Source of the DNA: Mangrovimicrobium sp033283385
GTDB taxonomy: Bacteria; Pseudomonadota; Gammaproteobacteria; Pseudomonadales; Halieaceae
Length of the DNA: 64,000 bases
Direction: 5' to 3'
NCBI GenBank assembly: GCA_033283385.1
Contig: JAWMQQ010000003.1
Coordinates: 62,001 to 126,000 of the forward strand
Shown piece by piece: positions 16,929-27,827 of the stretch (positions within the stretch are counted from its first letter, which is position 1; the number at the start of each line of letters is the position of its first letter). A program made the position numbers and the translations under genes. The notes under the pieces were generated by a model. It had not been told where the DNA came from. It did not search any database and saw nothing but the letters and a program-made list of their open reading frames with translations.

Positions 16929-18926
16929 ATGGCTGGACGCATCCCACAAGCATTCCTCGATGAACTGCTGGATCGCCTCGACATCGTCGAGGTGGTGGAC
17001 CGCCGCGTCAAACTGAAGAAGTCGGGCAAGAACTACATGGCCCGCTGCCCCTTCCACGAGGAAAAATCGCCCTCCTTTTCCGTGAACCCCGAGAAGCAGT
17101 TCTACTACTGCTTCGGCTGCGGCGCCGGCGGCAACGCGCTGGGTTTCGTCATGGATTACGAGAACCTGGAGTTCCCCGCGGCGGTGGAATCGCTGGCCTC
17201 CAGCGTCGGGCTGACGGTACCGCGCGAAGCCGGGCCCGGCGGCGGGCAGGCGCAGCGTGAGGACTCCCACCGGCCGCTGTACAGGATGCTCGAACAGGCC
17301 GCCAACTGGTACAAGCTGCAGTTGCGCCAGCACCCGGAGAAGGAGCGCGCCGTCAGCTACCTCAAGGGCCGCGGCCTCAGCGGCGAGATCGCCCGCCAGT
17401 TCGACCTCGGCTTTGCCCCGCCCGGCTGGGACAACCTGATGAAGGCGCTGGGCGAGACCGACGACAGCCGCAAGCTGCTGTCGCGCACCGGCATGCTGGT
17501 GGAGAACGAGCAGGGCCGGGTTTACGACCGCTTCCGCGACCGCATCGTCTTCCCCATCCGCGACCAGCGCGGGCGTGTCATCGCCTTCGGCGGCCGGGTG
17601 CTGGGCGACGACAAGCCCAAGTACCTGAACTCGCCGGAAACCGACGTTTTCCACAAGGGCCGCGAACTCTATGGCTTCTACCAGGCCCTGCAGGCCAACC
17701 GCCAGTTGCAGCGGGTGCTGGTGGTCGAGGGCTACATGGATGTCATCGCCCTGTTCCAGCACGGCATCACCTACGCCACGGCGACGCTGGGCACCGCAAC
17801 CAGCACCGCGCACCTGGAGCGGATATTCCGCCGCTGCCCGGAGGTGATCTTCTGCTTCGACGGCGACGAGGCCGGCCGCAAGGCCGCCTTCCGCGCCATG
17901 GAATCGGCGCTGCCGGTGATGCAGGACGGGCGCCAGGCGCGCTTCCTGTTCCTGCCCGAGGGCGAGGACCCGGACAGCGTGGTCCGCGCCGGCGGCGCCG
18001 AAAGTTTCGAGCAATTGATGAACGAACAGGCGCTGCCGCTGGAGGAGTTCCTGTTCGAGGCGGTGGCGCAGGGCGTGGATACCCGCAGCCTGGACGGGCG
18101 CGCGCGCATGGCGCGGCTGGCGTTGCCACATATCCGCCAGCTGCCCGACGGCGTGTTCCGCGAGCTGATGATGCAGGAACTGGCGCGGCGCACAGGGCTG
18201 GAACTGGACAGCCTGATGCGGCTTGAGGCGGCGGACGAGAACCGCGCGGCAGCAGCGCGCGCTGCGCGCTCCGGCGATCCGGGGGACCGGACGCCGGGCG
18301 CAGCCCCGGGGGAACAGGCCGCACACAGCGATCATGCGCAGGGCGCACGCCCGCAGGACGATGCGGCAGGCGCCGGCGCCGATCATGCTTATGGCGCACC
18401 CGAACAGGCAGGAGCCCGCTCCGCGGGCGATCGCGCGCAGAGCACAGCCGAACAGGACGAATCCATCGCGGTACCGCCCGGCTATGCCAACCTCGCCCAG
18501 AGCGCGATCGCCCTGATCCTGCATCGCCCGCAGATCGCGCGGGATGTCGACACGCAGTCGCTGGACGACTCCCCCGGTGCGGACGCCCGCCTGCTGTGCG
18601 AGCTGATCGAACTCGTGCGCCGGCGGCCGGAATCCAATACCGGCATGCTGCTGGGTCACTGGTACGGACGGCCGGAGGGCGACCTGCTGGCGCGACTTGC
18701 GGGGCAGGAGCGGCTCATTCCCACCGAGGGGATCGAGCTGCAGTTCCGCGATACCCTGGACGCCCTGTGTCGGCGATTACCGCACCAGACCCGCCTGGCC
18801 GCGCAGGTCGACAAACTCAAACGCACCAACTACGCTGAGATTACCGAGCTGGAGAAGCAGCGCCTGCGCGAGATGTTGCAGGAGAAACGACAACGAGACG
18901 CCGAGCGAAATCGGCGCGAATTTTGA
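16929..18926 (+). CDS. dnaG: DNA primase
   Basis: A 665-residue primase that makes RNA primers for replication. The zinc-binding set is C40, H43, C61 and C64 (CPFHEEKSPSF ... CFGCGAGG). The RNA polymerase/TOPRIM core carries VVEGYMDVIALFQHG (about residue 262) and CFDGDEAGRKAA (about 308), and the C-terminal helicase-interaction domain begins around residue 515. Between core and C-terminal domain is an Ala/Gly/Asp/Arg-rich linker of about 80 residues (roughly 434-513), longer than usual; its DNA includes a translated, diverged REP element. Start is the ATG after the REP element. Confidence 0.95.
   Translation: MAGRIPQAFLDELLDRLDIVEVVDRRVKLKKSGKNYMARCPFHEEKSPSFSVNPEKQFYYCFGCGAGGNALGFVMDYENLEFPAAVESLASSVGLTVPREAGPGGGQAQREDSHRPLYRMLEQAANWYKLQLRQHPEKERAVSYLKGRGLSGEIARQFDLGFAPPGWDNLMKALGETDDSRKLLSRTGMLVENEQGRVYDRFRDRIVFPIRDQRGRVIAFGGRVLGDDKPKYLNSPETDVFHKGRELYGFYQALQANRQLQRVLVVEGYMDVIALFQHGITYATATLGTATSTAHLERIFRRCPEVIFCFDGDEAGRKAAFRAMESALPVMQDGRQARFLFLPEGEDPDSVVRAGGAESFEQLMNEQALPLEEFLFEAVAQGVDTRSLDGRARMARLALPHIRQLPDGVFRELMMQELARRTGLELDSLMRLEAADENRAAAARAARSGDPGDRTPGAAPGEQAAHSDHAQGARPQDDAAGAGADHAYGAPEQAGARSAGDRAQSTAEQDESIAVPPGYANLAQSAIALILHRPQIARDVDTQSLDDSPGADARLLCELIELVRRRPESNTGMLLGHWYGRPEGDLLARLAGQERLIPTEGIELQFRDTLDALCRRLPHQTRLAAQVDKLKRTNYAEITELEKQRLREMLQEKRQRDAERNRREF
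18408..18443 (+). repeat. diverged REP element inside the dnaG coding sequence
   Basis: Thirty-six bases match the first 36 of the REP at 16863 at all but four positions. Two of the changes (T to C at position 10 and A to G at position 18) fall on paired bases of the REP hairpin, so pairing is kept as GCCCGC/GCGGGC. It is read in frame as part of the DnaG linker (around residues 494-505). Confidence 0.75.
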
Positions 18927-19400
18927 AAGACGCAGCATGCAACAGACACTGCGAGCAGCGGTCTAAAACGCGCTGCGGAGACACCAGGTCCGTGCCGCGC
19001 CTGGCTATGTGACCAGACGTACACTTTCAGCAGACGAAACCCAGCGTTCCGGTATGAATGCGTTGTAGCCGTGTGAAAGCTGCCACAGCGATCGCCCTTG
19101 AAAAACGCGGCAGCGCCCCCATCAACGGGCATCCCCGGCAAATAGCGGGGTGATTGCCCCGACCGGGGGCGGCACTGGCGGACACTGGCGGACACTGGGT
19201 GCTGCTGACAGCCACTGACAGGCAGGGATAGCCAGACACAGAGAAAAAAACCTGAAGGGAGCGCAGGAAGCACTACCCTGACGGGATGGGAAACCGGTGT
19301 GGAATCGCCGGTAATTGCGAGTTATCGCTAGTTAAGCCTTTGATTTTCAGCTATAATTATCGGCTGACTTTTTTTTGCACATTTTGAAGGTACCAACTTC
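18927..19400 (+). promoter_or_regulatory. dnaG-rpoD spacer with an rpoD promoter
   Basis: No gene is seen in these 474 bases. A perfect -10 hexamer TATAAT lies at 19352-19357, about 44 bases before the rpoD start, with only a weak -35 (TAGTTA) at the right distance. A short direct repeat, two copies of ACTGGCGGAC, lies near 19170-19195. The rest has no recognisable element, so rpoD is probably read from its own promoter as well as from rpsU-dnaG. Confidence 0.5.
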
Positions 19401-21197
<1,797 letters not shown>

Positions 21198-21219
21198 TCG
21201 TCGCGCCTGCACAGCAGCA

Positions 21220-21251
21220 GTAAAAGCCACCTACGGGTGGCTTTTACTTTT
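21220..21251 (+). terminator. Rho-independent terminator after rpoD
   Basis: GTAAAAGCCACC (21220-21231), the tetraloop TACG, and the perfect complement GGTGGCTTTTAC (21236-21247), followed by TTTT. The A-rich side of the stem would also give U residues on the other strand, but no opposing gene uses it. Confidence 0.93.
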
Positions 21252-21304
21252 GTGCGGCGGGCAGAATACCCGGGCGAAAAACGATAACAGCGGAGAAACA
21301 GGAA

Positions 21305-22351
21305 ATGAACGACAACAGCCGCCTGCGCATCGTGCAATGGGCCACCGGGGATATCGGCAAGCGCGCCATGCGCGAGGTCATACGCCACCCCGGCATGGAA
21401 CTGGTCGGCGCCCTCGCCTACAACCCCGACAAGGCCGGCAGGGACGCGGGCGAACTCTGCGGCGAAGCGGCGGTGGGCGTGGCAGTGACCAACGACCGTG
21501 AAGCCATGCACGCGCTGGGCGCCGACTGCGTGCTGTACATGCCGCAAATCGTGGACATCGAGGACCTCGTGCGCTTCGCCGAGGCGGGCACGAATATCGT
21601 CTCCGTCTGCATGGAGCTGTACGACGGCGGCCGCGGGCTCAACGACGGGGACCGCGCGCGCCTGGAGGCGGCCTGCCAGCGCGGCGGCGCCTCGGTGTAC
21701 GGCACCGGCAGCAGCCCGGGGTTCATCACCGACATCTTCCCCTACGCCCTGCTCTCGCTGCAGCGCCGGGTGGACCACTACCAGATCGAGGAGTTCGGCA
21801 ATATGTCGCGGCGCGATTCGCCGCTGATGCTGTTCGACCAGATCGGCTTCGGCAAGCCCATGGACCCGGATGCCTTCCCCACCCCGCGCCTGACCAGCGC
21901 GCCCACCGCCTTCGACCCCATCGCCCGCGCCTCGGGCTGGACGATCGACGAGTGGAAGACCGTCACCGAATTTGCCGCGGCCCGCGAGGATGCGTGGACC
22001 ATCTGCGGCGATGTGAAAGCCGGGACCGTGGGCGCGCGGCGGCTGGTGCGCACTGGCTACGAGAACGGCGTGGAGCGGATCCGCTTCGCCCAGGTGATGT
22101 ATATCACCACCGGGCTGGACCCGGACTGGGACGTCGGCGAGACCGGCTGGCGGGTAAAACTGCGCGGCGACGCCTCGCTGGATATCGACCTCAAGTTCCC
22201 GGTGAGCCTGGATGAACTCGGCGGCTACACGCCGGCGCTGACGGCGAACCCGCCGGTAAATGCGCTGCCCTTCGTGTGCGCAGCGAGACCGGGATTGCTG
22301 AAGACTGCGGACCTGCCACCGCTGGCCCCCGCCGGCCCATCGGCATTGTAG
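21305..22351 (+). CDS. NAD(P)-binding dihydrodipicolinate reductase-like protein
   Basis: A 348-residue protein beginning with a Rossmann signature QWATGDIGKRAMREVIRHPG, and containing YGTGSSPGFITDI in the middle. This matches the group annotated as DapB-like or 2,4-diaminopentanoate dehydrogenase-like oxidoreductases, common in mycobacteria and some marine gammaproteobacteria. The substrate is unknown and there is no lysine-pathway gene beside it, so a true DapB function is unlikely. It stands alone between the rpoD terminator and a REP cluster. Its TAG stop is the TAG of a GTAGGAGC REP end, so the terminal residues may have been altered by the element. Confidence 0.8.
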   Translation: MNDNSRLRIVQWATGDIGKRAMREVIRHPGMELVGALAYNPDKAGRDAGELCGEAAVGVAVTNDREAMHALGADCVLYMPQIVDIEDLVRFAEAGTNIVSVCMELYDGGRGLNDGDRARLEAACQRGGASVYGTGSSPGFITDIFPYALLSLQRRVDHYQIEEFGNMSRRDSPLMLFDQIGFGKPMDPDAFPTPRLTSAPTAFDPIARASGWTIDEWKTVTEFAAAREDAWTICGDVKAGTVGARRLVRTGYENGVERIRFAQVMYITTGLDPDWDVGETGWRVKLRGDASLDIDLKFPVSLDELGGYTPALTANPPVNALPFVCAARPGLLKTADLPPLAPAGPSAL

Positions 22352-22461
22352 GAGCCTGCTACGCAGGCGATCATCGCGCGCAGAGCGCGCTCCTACAGGG
22401 CGACGATCATACGCAGACGCGCTCCTACAGGATCGCGATCGCCTGCGTAGCAGGCTCCTAC
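22348..22461. repeat. REP cluster between two convergent genes
   Basis: A forward copy (22348-22396) with the same ends as copy A and a three-base extension, a partial copy ending GCTCCTAC at about 22428, and an inverted half-copy ending at 22461 form an REPIN-like array. The GTAG at one end provides the stop codon of the upstream gene, and the GTAG of the inverted copy provides the stop of the RND adaptor gene on the other strand. Confidence 0.85.
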
Positions 22462-23504
22462 GGCGGGACAGGTAATACCAGGTCGCCAGGGGCGAGGCCT
22501 GAGGTGACCTCCACCATCCCGTCGGCGTTGGTATCACCCAGGCGCACGAACCGCCGGACCACCTTGTCGGTCCCGGCCACCCAGACCACGTTCAACTCGC
22601 CTACCTGAGCCACCCGGTCCGCTGGGATCAGCAGACGGGCGCGATCGCCCGCCGGCACCTGCAGGCGCGCGTACATGCCCGGCAGCAGGCTTTTCTCCGT
22701 CGGCAGGATCGCCTTGACCAGGAAGCTGCGCGAGCCGGGATCGGCGGCGGGCACGATCTCCTCTATTTTCGCGCTGTAACTCTGGTGCAGCGACGGCACC
22801 TCAACCACCAGCGATTGCCCCACGGTCAGCGCCAGTGCGAGTTCCTCCCGCACCCGCGCCTCCACGCGCAGCAGCAACGGGTTGTACAGGGACAGCAGCT
22901 TCTGTCCCGGCGAGGCGGTATCGCCGGGCTCGGCGAATCGATCCACGACGCGCCCGTCGATGGGCGAGCGAATCTCGGTGAACGCCACCGCGGTCTCCGC
23001 CTCCGCCAGCGCCTGGTTGGCCGAAGCCAGGTCCGCCTCCAGCGAGGCGGCATCCGCCCGCGCGGCGTCGCGGGCCGCCACTGCGATCAAGCCGCGCTTG
23101 TGCAGCTCCTCCGCCCGCTCCAGGTTCTGCCGCGCCTCGGTGAGTCGGGCCTGCACCGCGCGAATGCGGTCGCGAGCCTGCTGGGCGCGCGCCATCAGGT
23201 CCTTCTTCTCCAGCGTCAGCAGCAACTGGCCGGCGTCGACGTAGTCACCGGCGCGCACCTCTATCGCGGTGATCCGCGCCAGCAGGCGCGAGGACACTAT
23301 AGTAGTTTCCTTCGCCTCCACCGACGCGGGCACCGATTCGGAGTAGGGCGAGTTCTGCTCCACCGCCGCCACCGCGGCGCTGCTGTCCACCTTCGGCGCT
23401 GCGGCGAGGCCGGGCTCGATCTTGTCGCGGAAGGCGCCGGCCATCCAGGCCACCATCAGCAGCAGTACTACGATCGCCAGCAGTGGCATCAGCAATTTCT
23501 TCAT
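22458..23504 (-). CDS. RND efflux periplasmic adaptor (HlyD/MFP family)
   Basis: A 348-residue membrane-fusion protein: an N-terminal membrane anchor (residues 4-22), a barrel-sandwich/lipoyl half (AGDYVDAGQLLLTLEKKDL), a coiled-coil hairpin of about 70 residues, the second lipoyl half (FTEIRSPIDGRVVDRFAEPG), and beta-barrel domains. It bridges the inner-membrane pump to an outer-membrane channel. Its start overlaps the permease stop by four bases (ATGA). The final codon and stop are inside an REP element. Confidence 0.93.
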   Translation of the reverse strand: MKKLLMPLLAIVVLLLMVAWMAGAFRDKIEPGLAAAPKVDSSAAVAAVEQNSPYSESVPASVEAKETTIVSSRLLARITAIEVRAGDYVDAGQLLLTLEKKDLMARAQQARDRIRAVQARLTEARQNLERAEELHKRGLIAVAARDAARADAASLEADLASANQALAEAETAVAFTEIRSPIDGRVVDRFAEPGDTASPGQKLLSLYNPLLLRVEARVREELALALTVGQSLVVEVPSLHQSYSAKIEEIVPAADPGSRSFLVKAILPTEKSLLPGMYARLQVPAGDRARLLIPADRVAQVGELNVVWVAGTDKVVRRFVRLGDTNADGMVEVTSGLAPGDLVLPVPP

Positions 23505-26500
23505 GTCTGCACGTCCTCCACCGGGGCGCCGCGCGCCGCCGGATCATCGTCCTCCTTGCCGAACACCAGCAGGTAGACCACCGGCACCACCACCAGCGTG
23601 AACGCGGTGGAGGCGACGATGCCGAAAATAATCGCCAGCGCCAGGCCGGAGAACACCGGGTCCAGGGTAATGACGAGGTTGCCCAGCATGGTGGTGCCCG
23701 CCGTCAGCAGCACCGGGCGCATGCGCACCGAGCCCGCCTGCAGCAGGGCGTCGCGGATGCTCGCGCCGCGCTCCCTGGCCTGGGTTACAAATTCGACCAG
23801 AATCAGCGAGTTGCGCACCACGATGCCGGCCAGGGCGATCATCCCGATCATCGCCGTGGCGGTGAACAGCACCGGGTCCGGCGCGCCGGCCACCAGCCGC
23901 ACCCCGAACTGGTTCATCAGCCAGAAGCCCGGCATGATGCCGATCACCGTCAGCGGGATGGCCAGCATGATGATCAGCGAGAGTGTCGAGGAACCGGTCT
24001 GCACCCGCAGCACGAAGAAGATCGCCGCCAGCGCGAAGGCGTAGCCCAGGCCCATGTCGCGGAACACGTCCTTGGTGATGCGCCACTCGCCCTCCCCGGT
24101 CCACTTGAGGTCGGTGCCCGGGGGCATGTGCCAGCCGTCGCCGGCGCCGCTGGTGAGGAAGGTGCGGTGGAGCCAGTTGTCGGCCTCGCCCTTCGGTTCG
24201 CCCATGTCCGCGTGCACGTCGGCGATGATCTCCGCCGGGGTGCGGCCGTTGAGTTCCGCCATCACGTAGACCACCGGGCGCAGGTCCTTGTGGTGGATGG
24301 CCTGGTCCGCCACGCCGGTCTCGAAGGCGCCCAGTTCGCCGATGGCGGCCAGCGGCTGCGGGGCGATTTCCAGGCCCTCGGCGGTGCTCGACTTCGCCAC
24401 GCCCTGGCGGCCGCGCACCAGCAGCCGCTCGAAATCGTTCTTCACGATGCGCTGCTCCGGCGCCAGTCGCAACTCCACCGGCAGTGGCCGCGATTCGCGC
24501 TCCACCTGCACGTAGCCGGCGGTGTAGCCGTCGTTGGCCATGGCCAGGGTCTGGGCGATATCGTCGGTGGAGATACCAGAGAGGGCGGCCTTCTGTTTAT
24601 CCGCGACGAAGCGCAGGCGGGGCTTGTCCGCCTCGATGGTCGAGTCGATCTCCACCACGTGGGGTTCGCGCGCCAGCCTCGCCATCAGCACCCGCGCCGC
24701 CTCTTTTTGCGTGGCGTACGGTGTCAGGGTATCGCCGTAGACTTCGGCGACCAGGGTGGCGAGTACCGGCGGCCCCGGCGGCACTTCCACCACCTTGATG
24801 CTGATGCCGTCGCGGCTGTAGGGGGCGAGCAGTTCGCGCATGCGCAACACCAGCGCATGGGATTGCTGGGCGCGGTCTGCCTTGTCCGCCAGCGTGACCC
24901 GCAGCTCGCCCATGTTGGGGCCGGTGCGCTGGTAGTAGCGCCGCACCAGGCCGTTGAAATCGATGGGCGAGGGCACGCCGACAAAGGCGGCCGTGGCGCG
25001 CACTTCCGGCATGCGCCGGACATCCGCGGCAATGTCGTGGGCCAGGGCGGCGGTTTCCTCGAGGCTGGCGCTCTCGGGCATGTCGATCAGCACCTGCACT
25101 TCGTTCTTGTTGTCGAAGGGCAGCAGCTTCAGCGGCACCAGGCGCAGCACCGGCAGCATGGCGGTGGCGACGAACAGGATGCCCACCAGCCAGAGAATCC
25201 ACTTGCCATGCCCTTTGCTGTCCAGCACCGGCGCCATGAACTTCGAGTACAGGCCGCCGTCCGTCGGCCCCTCGTGCTCCGGGCCGCCCTCGGGGAGCAT
25301 CTTGCTCGCCAGCCATGGGGTGACGAGAAACGCCACGAAGGTGCTGGCGATCACGCTGGCGGGCACGTTGAAGGCCATCGGCGCCATGTAGGGCCCCATC
25401 ATGCCGGTGATCGCGGCCAGCGGCAGGAAGGCCAGCACGATGGTCAGGGTGGACATGATCAGCGGGATGCGGATCTCCGAGATCGCCGTGACCACCCGCT
25501 CGGTGCGCGACAGGTCCCGGCGCCCCATGAAGCGGCTGATGTTGTCGACGCCGGTGATCGGGTCGTCCACCAGCAGGCCCAGGGCGAGGATCAGCGCGAA
25601 CAGGGTGACGCGATTGATGGTGTAGCCCAGCGACATGTCCAGCGCCAGGGTGATGCCGTAGCAGATCGGCACCGCCAGCCCGACCACCACCGCCTGCCGC
25701 CAGCCGAGGAACACACCGATAAAGATCACCACCGTGACGATGGCGAAACCCAGGCTGCTGGTGAGGTCGTTGACCTTCTCGTTGGCGGTCTGGCCGTAAT
25801 CGCGCAGCACCTCGACGTGCACCTCGGGGGGCAGCAGCTTCTGCTCCATCTTACCCATCGCCTCGTGGATATCGCGCGCCACCGACACCGCATTGGAACC
25901 GCGCTGCTTGGCGACGGAAATCGCGACCATGGGCCGGTCGGCTATCTCGCCGCCGGGATGCCCCGGCGCGAAGCCGATCCAGGTGTAGTTGCTGGCCTCC
26001 TCCGGCCCGTCGACGATGCGCGCCACGTCGTGCAGGTATACCGGCACGCCGTCGACGACGTTCACCACCAGGTCGCGCAATTCGTCGACACGGCGCAGCA
26101 CGTCGCCGCCCTCCAGGGCGATGGACTGGTTGTCCAGGGTCCAGTTGCCGGCGCTGCGCAGCACGTTGGAGACTGACAGTGCAGAGACAATGTCCTGGGC
26201 GGTGGTGCGCCGGGCGCCCATGCTCTCCGGGTCGAGCAGGATGCGCACGGTGCGCGGCCGGCCGCCGACCACGTTGACCTCGCTGGTGCTGGGAATGCCC
26301 TGCAGTACAGTGGAGATCTCGTCCGCCATGCGACGCAGCTCGTAGTCGTCGTAGCGGTCCGGGTCGTCGCTCCACAGGCCGAGCATGACGATGGGCACGT
26401 CGTCCACCTCCACCGGGCGGACCATCCAGCTGCTCACCACCGGCGGCAGGCGGTCGACGTTGGAATAGAGCTTGTTGTAGGTGTTGAGGATGGAATCCTC

Positions 26501-26815
26501 GCGGTCCTGGCCGACGTAGAAGCGCAGGGTGGCCGAGGCGCGCCCGGTGGCCGATGTGGAATAGACGTGCTCCACCCCGGGGATCTGGGCGAGCAGTTTT
26601 TCCATCGGAATGGTGACCTGCCGCTCCACCTGCCGCGCGCTGAGGCCGGGGGCCTCCACCAGCACGTCGACCATGGGCACGACGATCTGTGGCTCTTCCT
26701 CGCGCGGGGTGAAATACAGCGCCAGCGCGCCGGCCAGCACGCCGACCACGAAGATCAGCTTCGGCAGGCCGCCACCCAGGGTGTAGCGAATCAGGCGGTC
26801 AATTGGGTGCGACAT
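23501..26815 (-). CDS. RND efflux transporter permease (AcrB/AcrD/AcrF family)
   Basis: A 1104-residue proton-driven pump. The N-terminal amphipathic helix and TM1 are followed by a periplasmic porter domain, and the proton-relay helix TM4 holds the acidic pair in LGLLVDDPITGVDNISRFMG (about residues 415-434). The second half repeats this layout with large periplasmic loops. It differs from classical multidrug AcrB in the HAE1 signatures and looks closer to the group with paired adaptor and DUF2892 genes; substrate is unknown. No outer-membrane channel gene is adjacent. Confidence 0.94.
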   Translation of the reverse strand: MSHPIDRLIRYTLGGGLPKLIFVVGVLAGALALYFTPREEEPQIVVPMVDVLVEAPGLSARQVERQVTIPMEKLLAQIPGVEHVYSTSATGRASATLRFYVGQDREDSILNTYNKLYSNVDRLPPVVSSWMVRPVEVDDVPIVMLGLWSDDPDRYDDYELRRMADEISTVLQGIPSTSEVNVVGGRPRTVRILLDPESMGARRTTAQDIVSALSVSNVLRSAGNWTLDNQSIALEGGDVLRRVDELRDLVVNVVDGVPVYLHDVARIVDGPEEASNYTWIGFAPGHPGGEIADRPMVAISVAKQRGSNAVSVARDIHEAMGKMEQKLLPPEVHVEVLRDYGQTANEKVNDLTSSLGFAIVTVVIFIGVFLGWRQAVVVGLAVPICYGITLALDMSLGYTINRVTLFALILALGLLVDDPITGVDNISRFMGRRDLSRTERVVTAISEIRIPLIMSTLTIVLAFLPLAAITGMMGPYMAPMAFNVPASVIASTFVAFLVTPWLASKMLPEGGPEHEGPTDGGLYSKFMAPVLDSKGHGKWILWLVGILFVATAMLPVLRLVPLKLLPFDNKNEVQVLIDMPESASLEETAALAHDIAADVRRMPEVRATAAFVGVPSPIDFNGLVRRYYQRTGPNMGELRVTLADKADRAQQSHALVLRMRELLAPYSRDGISIKVVEVPPGPPVLATLVAEVYGDTLTPYATQKEAARVLMARLAREPHVVEIDSTIEADKPRLRFVADKQKAALSGISTDDIAQTLAMANDGYTAGYVQVERESRPLPVELRLAPEQRIVKNDFERLLVRGRQGVAKSSTAEGLEIAPQPLAAIGELGAFETGVADQAIHHKDLRPVVYVMAELNGRTPAEIIADVHADMGEPKGEADNWLHRTFLTSGAGDGWHMPPGTDLKWTGEGEWRITKDVFRDMGLGYAFALAAIFFVLRVQTGSSTLSLIIMLAIPLTVIGIMPGFWLMNQFGVRLVAGAPDPVLFTATAMIGMIALAGIVVRNSLILVEFVTQARERGASIRDALLQAGSVRMRPVLLTAGTTMLGNLVITLDPVFSGLALAIIFGIVASTAFTLVVVPVVYLLVFGKEDDDPAARGAPVEDVQT

Positions 26816-26851
26816 GCCGCTGTCTTTGGAGTCCTTACGGGTTTTCTGGAA

Positions 26852-27055
26852 TTACTGGAAGGCGCATCCGGGCTCGCGGCCCAGCTTGCGCAGGATCATC
26901 GCCAGCGGGCAGAAGCCGGTGAACGACGCCTGCAGCATGTTAGCGCCGACGAAGGCCGTGAACCACAGCCAGTAGATGGAATGGAGCTGGCTCAGGGCCA
27001 GGCTCACCAGGATGAAGGTACCCGCGAATGCAAAAACCAGCCTGTCGACGTTCAT
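26852..27055 (-). CDS. DUF2892 (YgaP-type) small membrane protein
   Basis: A 67-residue two-helix inner-membrane protein beginning MNVDRLVFAFAGTFILVS and ending with the family motif GFCPLAMILRKLG, in which the CP pair follows the second helix. The frame is open to 27094, but the family starts at this MNVDR. It precedes the RND permease by 36 bases on the same strand and is probably the first gene of that operon. DUF2892 domains often accompany rhodanese or efflux genes; the role is unknown. Confidence 0.85.
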   Translation of the reverse strand: MNVDRLVFAFAGTFILVSLALSQLHSIYWLWFTAFVGANMLQASFTGFCPLAMILRKLGREPGCAFQ

Positions 27056-27146
27056 GTGCGTCACCTCGTAGCGATGCGGCCATATATTAGCCAACGCTAC
27101 ATTATCTGGCGAGCCCGGCCATGACGCGAATCAAGCAATTGCCCCT

Positions 27147-27278
27147 GTAGGAGCCTGCTATGCCCGAACGCGGACCGAGGCGATCGCGCGTATAACGCGC
27201 TCCTACAGGGCAGGATCGGTAGGAGCCTGCTACGCCCGAACGCGGACCGAGGCGATCGCGCGCAGAGCGCGCTCCTAC
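27147..27278. repeat. two tandem long-form REP elements
   Basis: Copies at 27147-27206 and 27219-27278, each 60 bases, share GTAGGAGC/GCTCCTAC ends with the shorter REPs but carry an extra internal segment, CCCGAACGCGGACCG, between the two stem regions. They differ from each other at a few positions and lie between the DUF2892 gene and the secreted protein gene at 27286. Confidence 0.85.
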
Positions 27279-27285
27279 AACAGGC

Positions 27286-27762
27286 TCAGTAGAGTTTGAG
27301 CTGCAACTTCGCCGAGCCGCAGTGCGGAACCTGCACCGAGTAGTGATAGATGCCCTTGGGCGTGTCCTTCTCCTTCACCCGGCAGCGCAGCTTGCCCTTT
27401 TTGTTGCTGGCGAATTTGCAATCGTTGTCGCCCTTCTCGACAAAGGGGTTGGGGTCACCCTGGTCGAACACCACGCTGAAGTCCTCGTCGCCGTCCATCT
27501 GCCAGGTGACGTGCTTGGCCTGGCGGGTACAGATGCAGCCGGAGTCCTTGCTGCAGTCGCCGCGGCCGTGGGCATCGTGGTTGCTGCAATTGTCGTGGTC
27601 GCCCTTGAAGTACGCGGTTACCGCGCAGCTGCCGCCGGTTTCGACGGCCTTGATCCACACCTTCTGCTCCACCGTCTCCGCGACGGCAGAGGCGCTGGCG
27701 AAACAGGCGAAGGAAAGGACGACGGCGCTGAACAGGCCGGCCATTCGCTGCAGGTATGTCAT
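27286..27762 (-). CDS. secreted Cys-rich protein of unknown function
   Basis: A 158-residue protein with a clear signal peptide (MTYLQRMAGLFSAVVLSFAC, then FASASAVAE with a likely cleavage after AVA). The mature part has many cysteines, including a DCSKDSGCIC cluster and a GDHDNCSNHD region, and ends in a short beta-like IYHYSVQVPHC segment. No family is recognised. The aspartate/histidine/cysteine-rich middle may bind metal, but that is speculation. It is upstream of a REP cluster and has no co-directional partner close by other than the GGDEF gene behind it. Confidence 0.75.
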   Translation of the reverse strand: MTYLQRMAGLFSAVVLSFACFASASAVAETVEQKVWIKAVETGGSCAVTAYFKGDHDNCSNHDAHGRGDCSKDSGCICTRQAKHVTWQMDGDEDFSVVFDQGDPNPFVEKGDNDCKFASNKKGKLRCRVKEKDTPKGIYHYSVQVPHCGSAKLQLKLY

Positions 27763-27827
27763 GGGGAGACCTCTGGAATCAGTTATAACTTATGGGAATG
27801 ATTCGGCGCCGCCGAAGCGGCGACTAC

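Noticed and set aside
16905..18659. A long minus-strand frame across dnaG
   Set aside because: Shadow of the high-GC dnaG sequence; the primase motifs are on the plus strand.
23483..26176. A very long plus-strand frame (about 897 codons) opposite the RND genes
   Set aside because: It is antisense to conserved RND and adaptor domains, is histidine/arginine-rich as expected for a high-GC shadow, and shows no known motif.
27806..27822. A UUCG-loop hairpin after the diguanylate cyclase gene as a terminator
   Set aside because: Perfect six-base stem with CGAA/TTCG loop but no T-run on either strand; termination is unproven.
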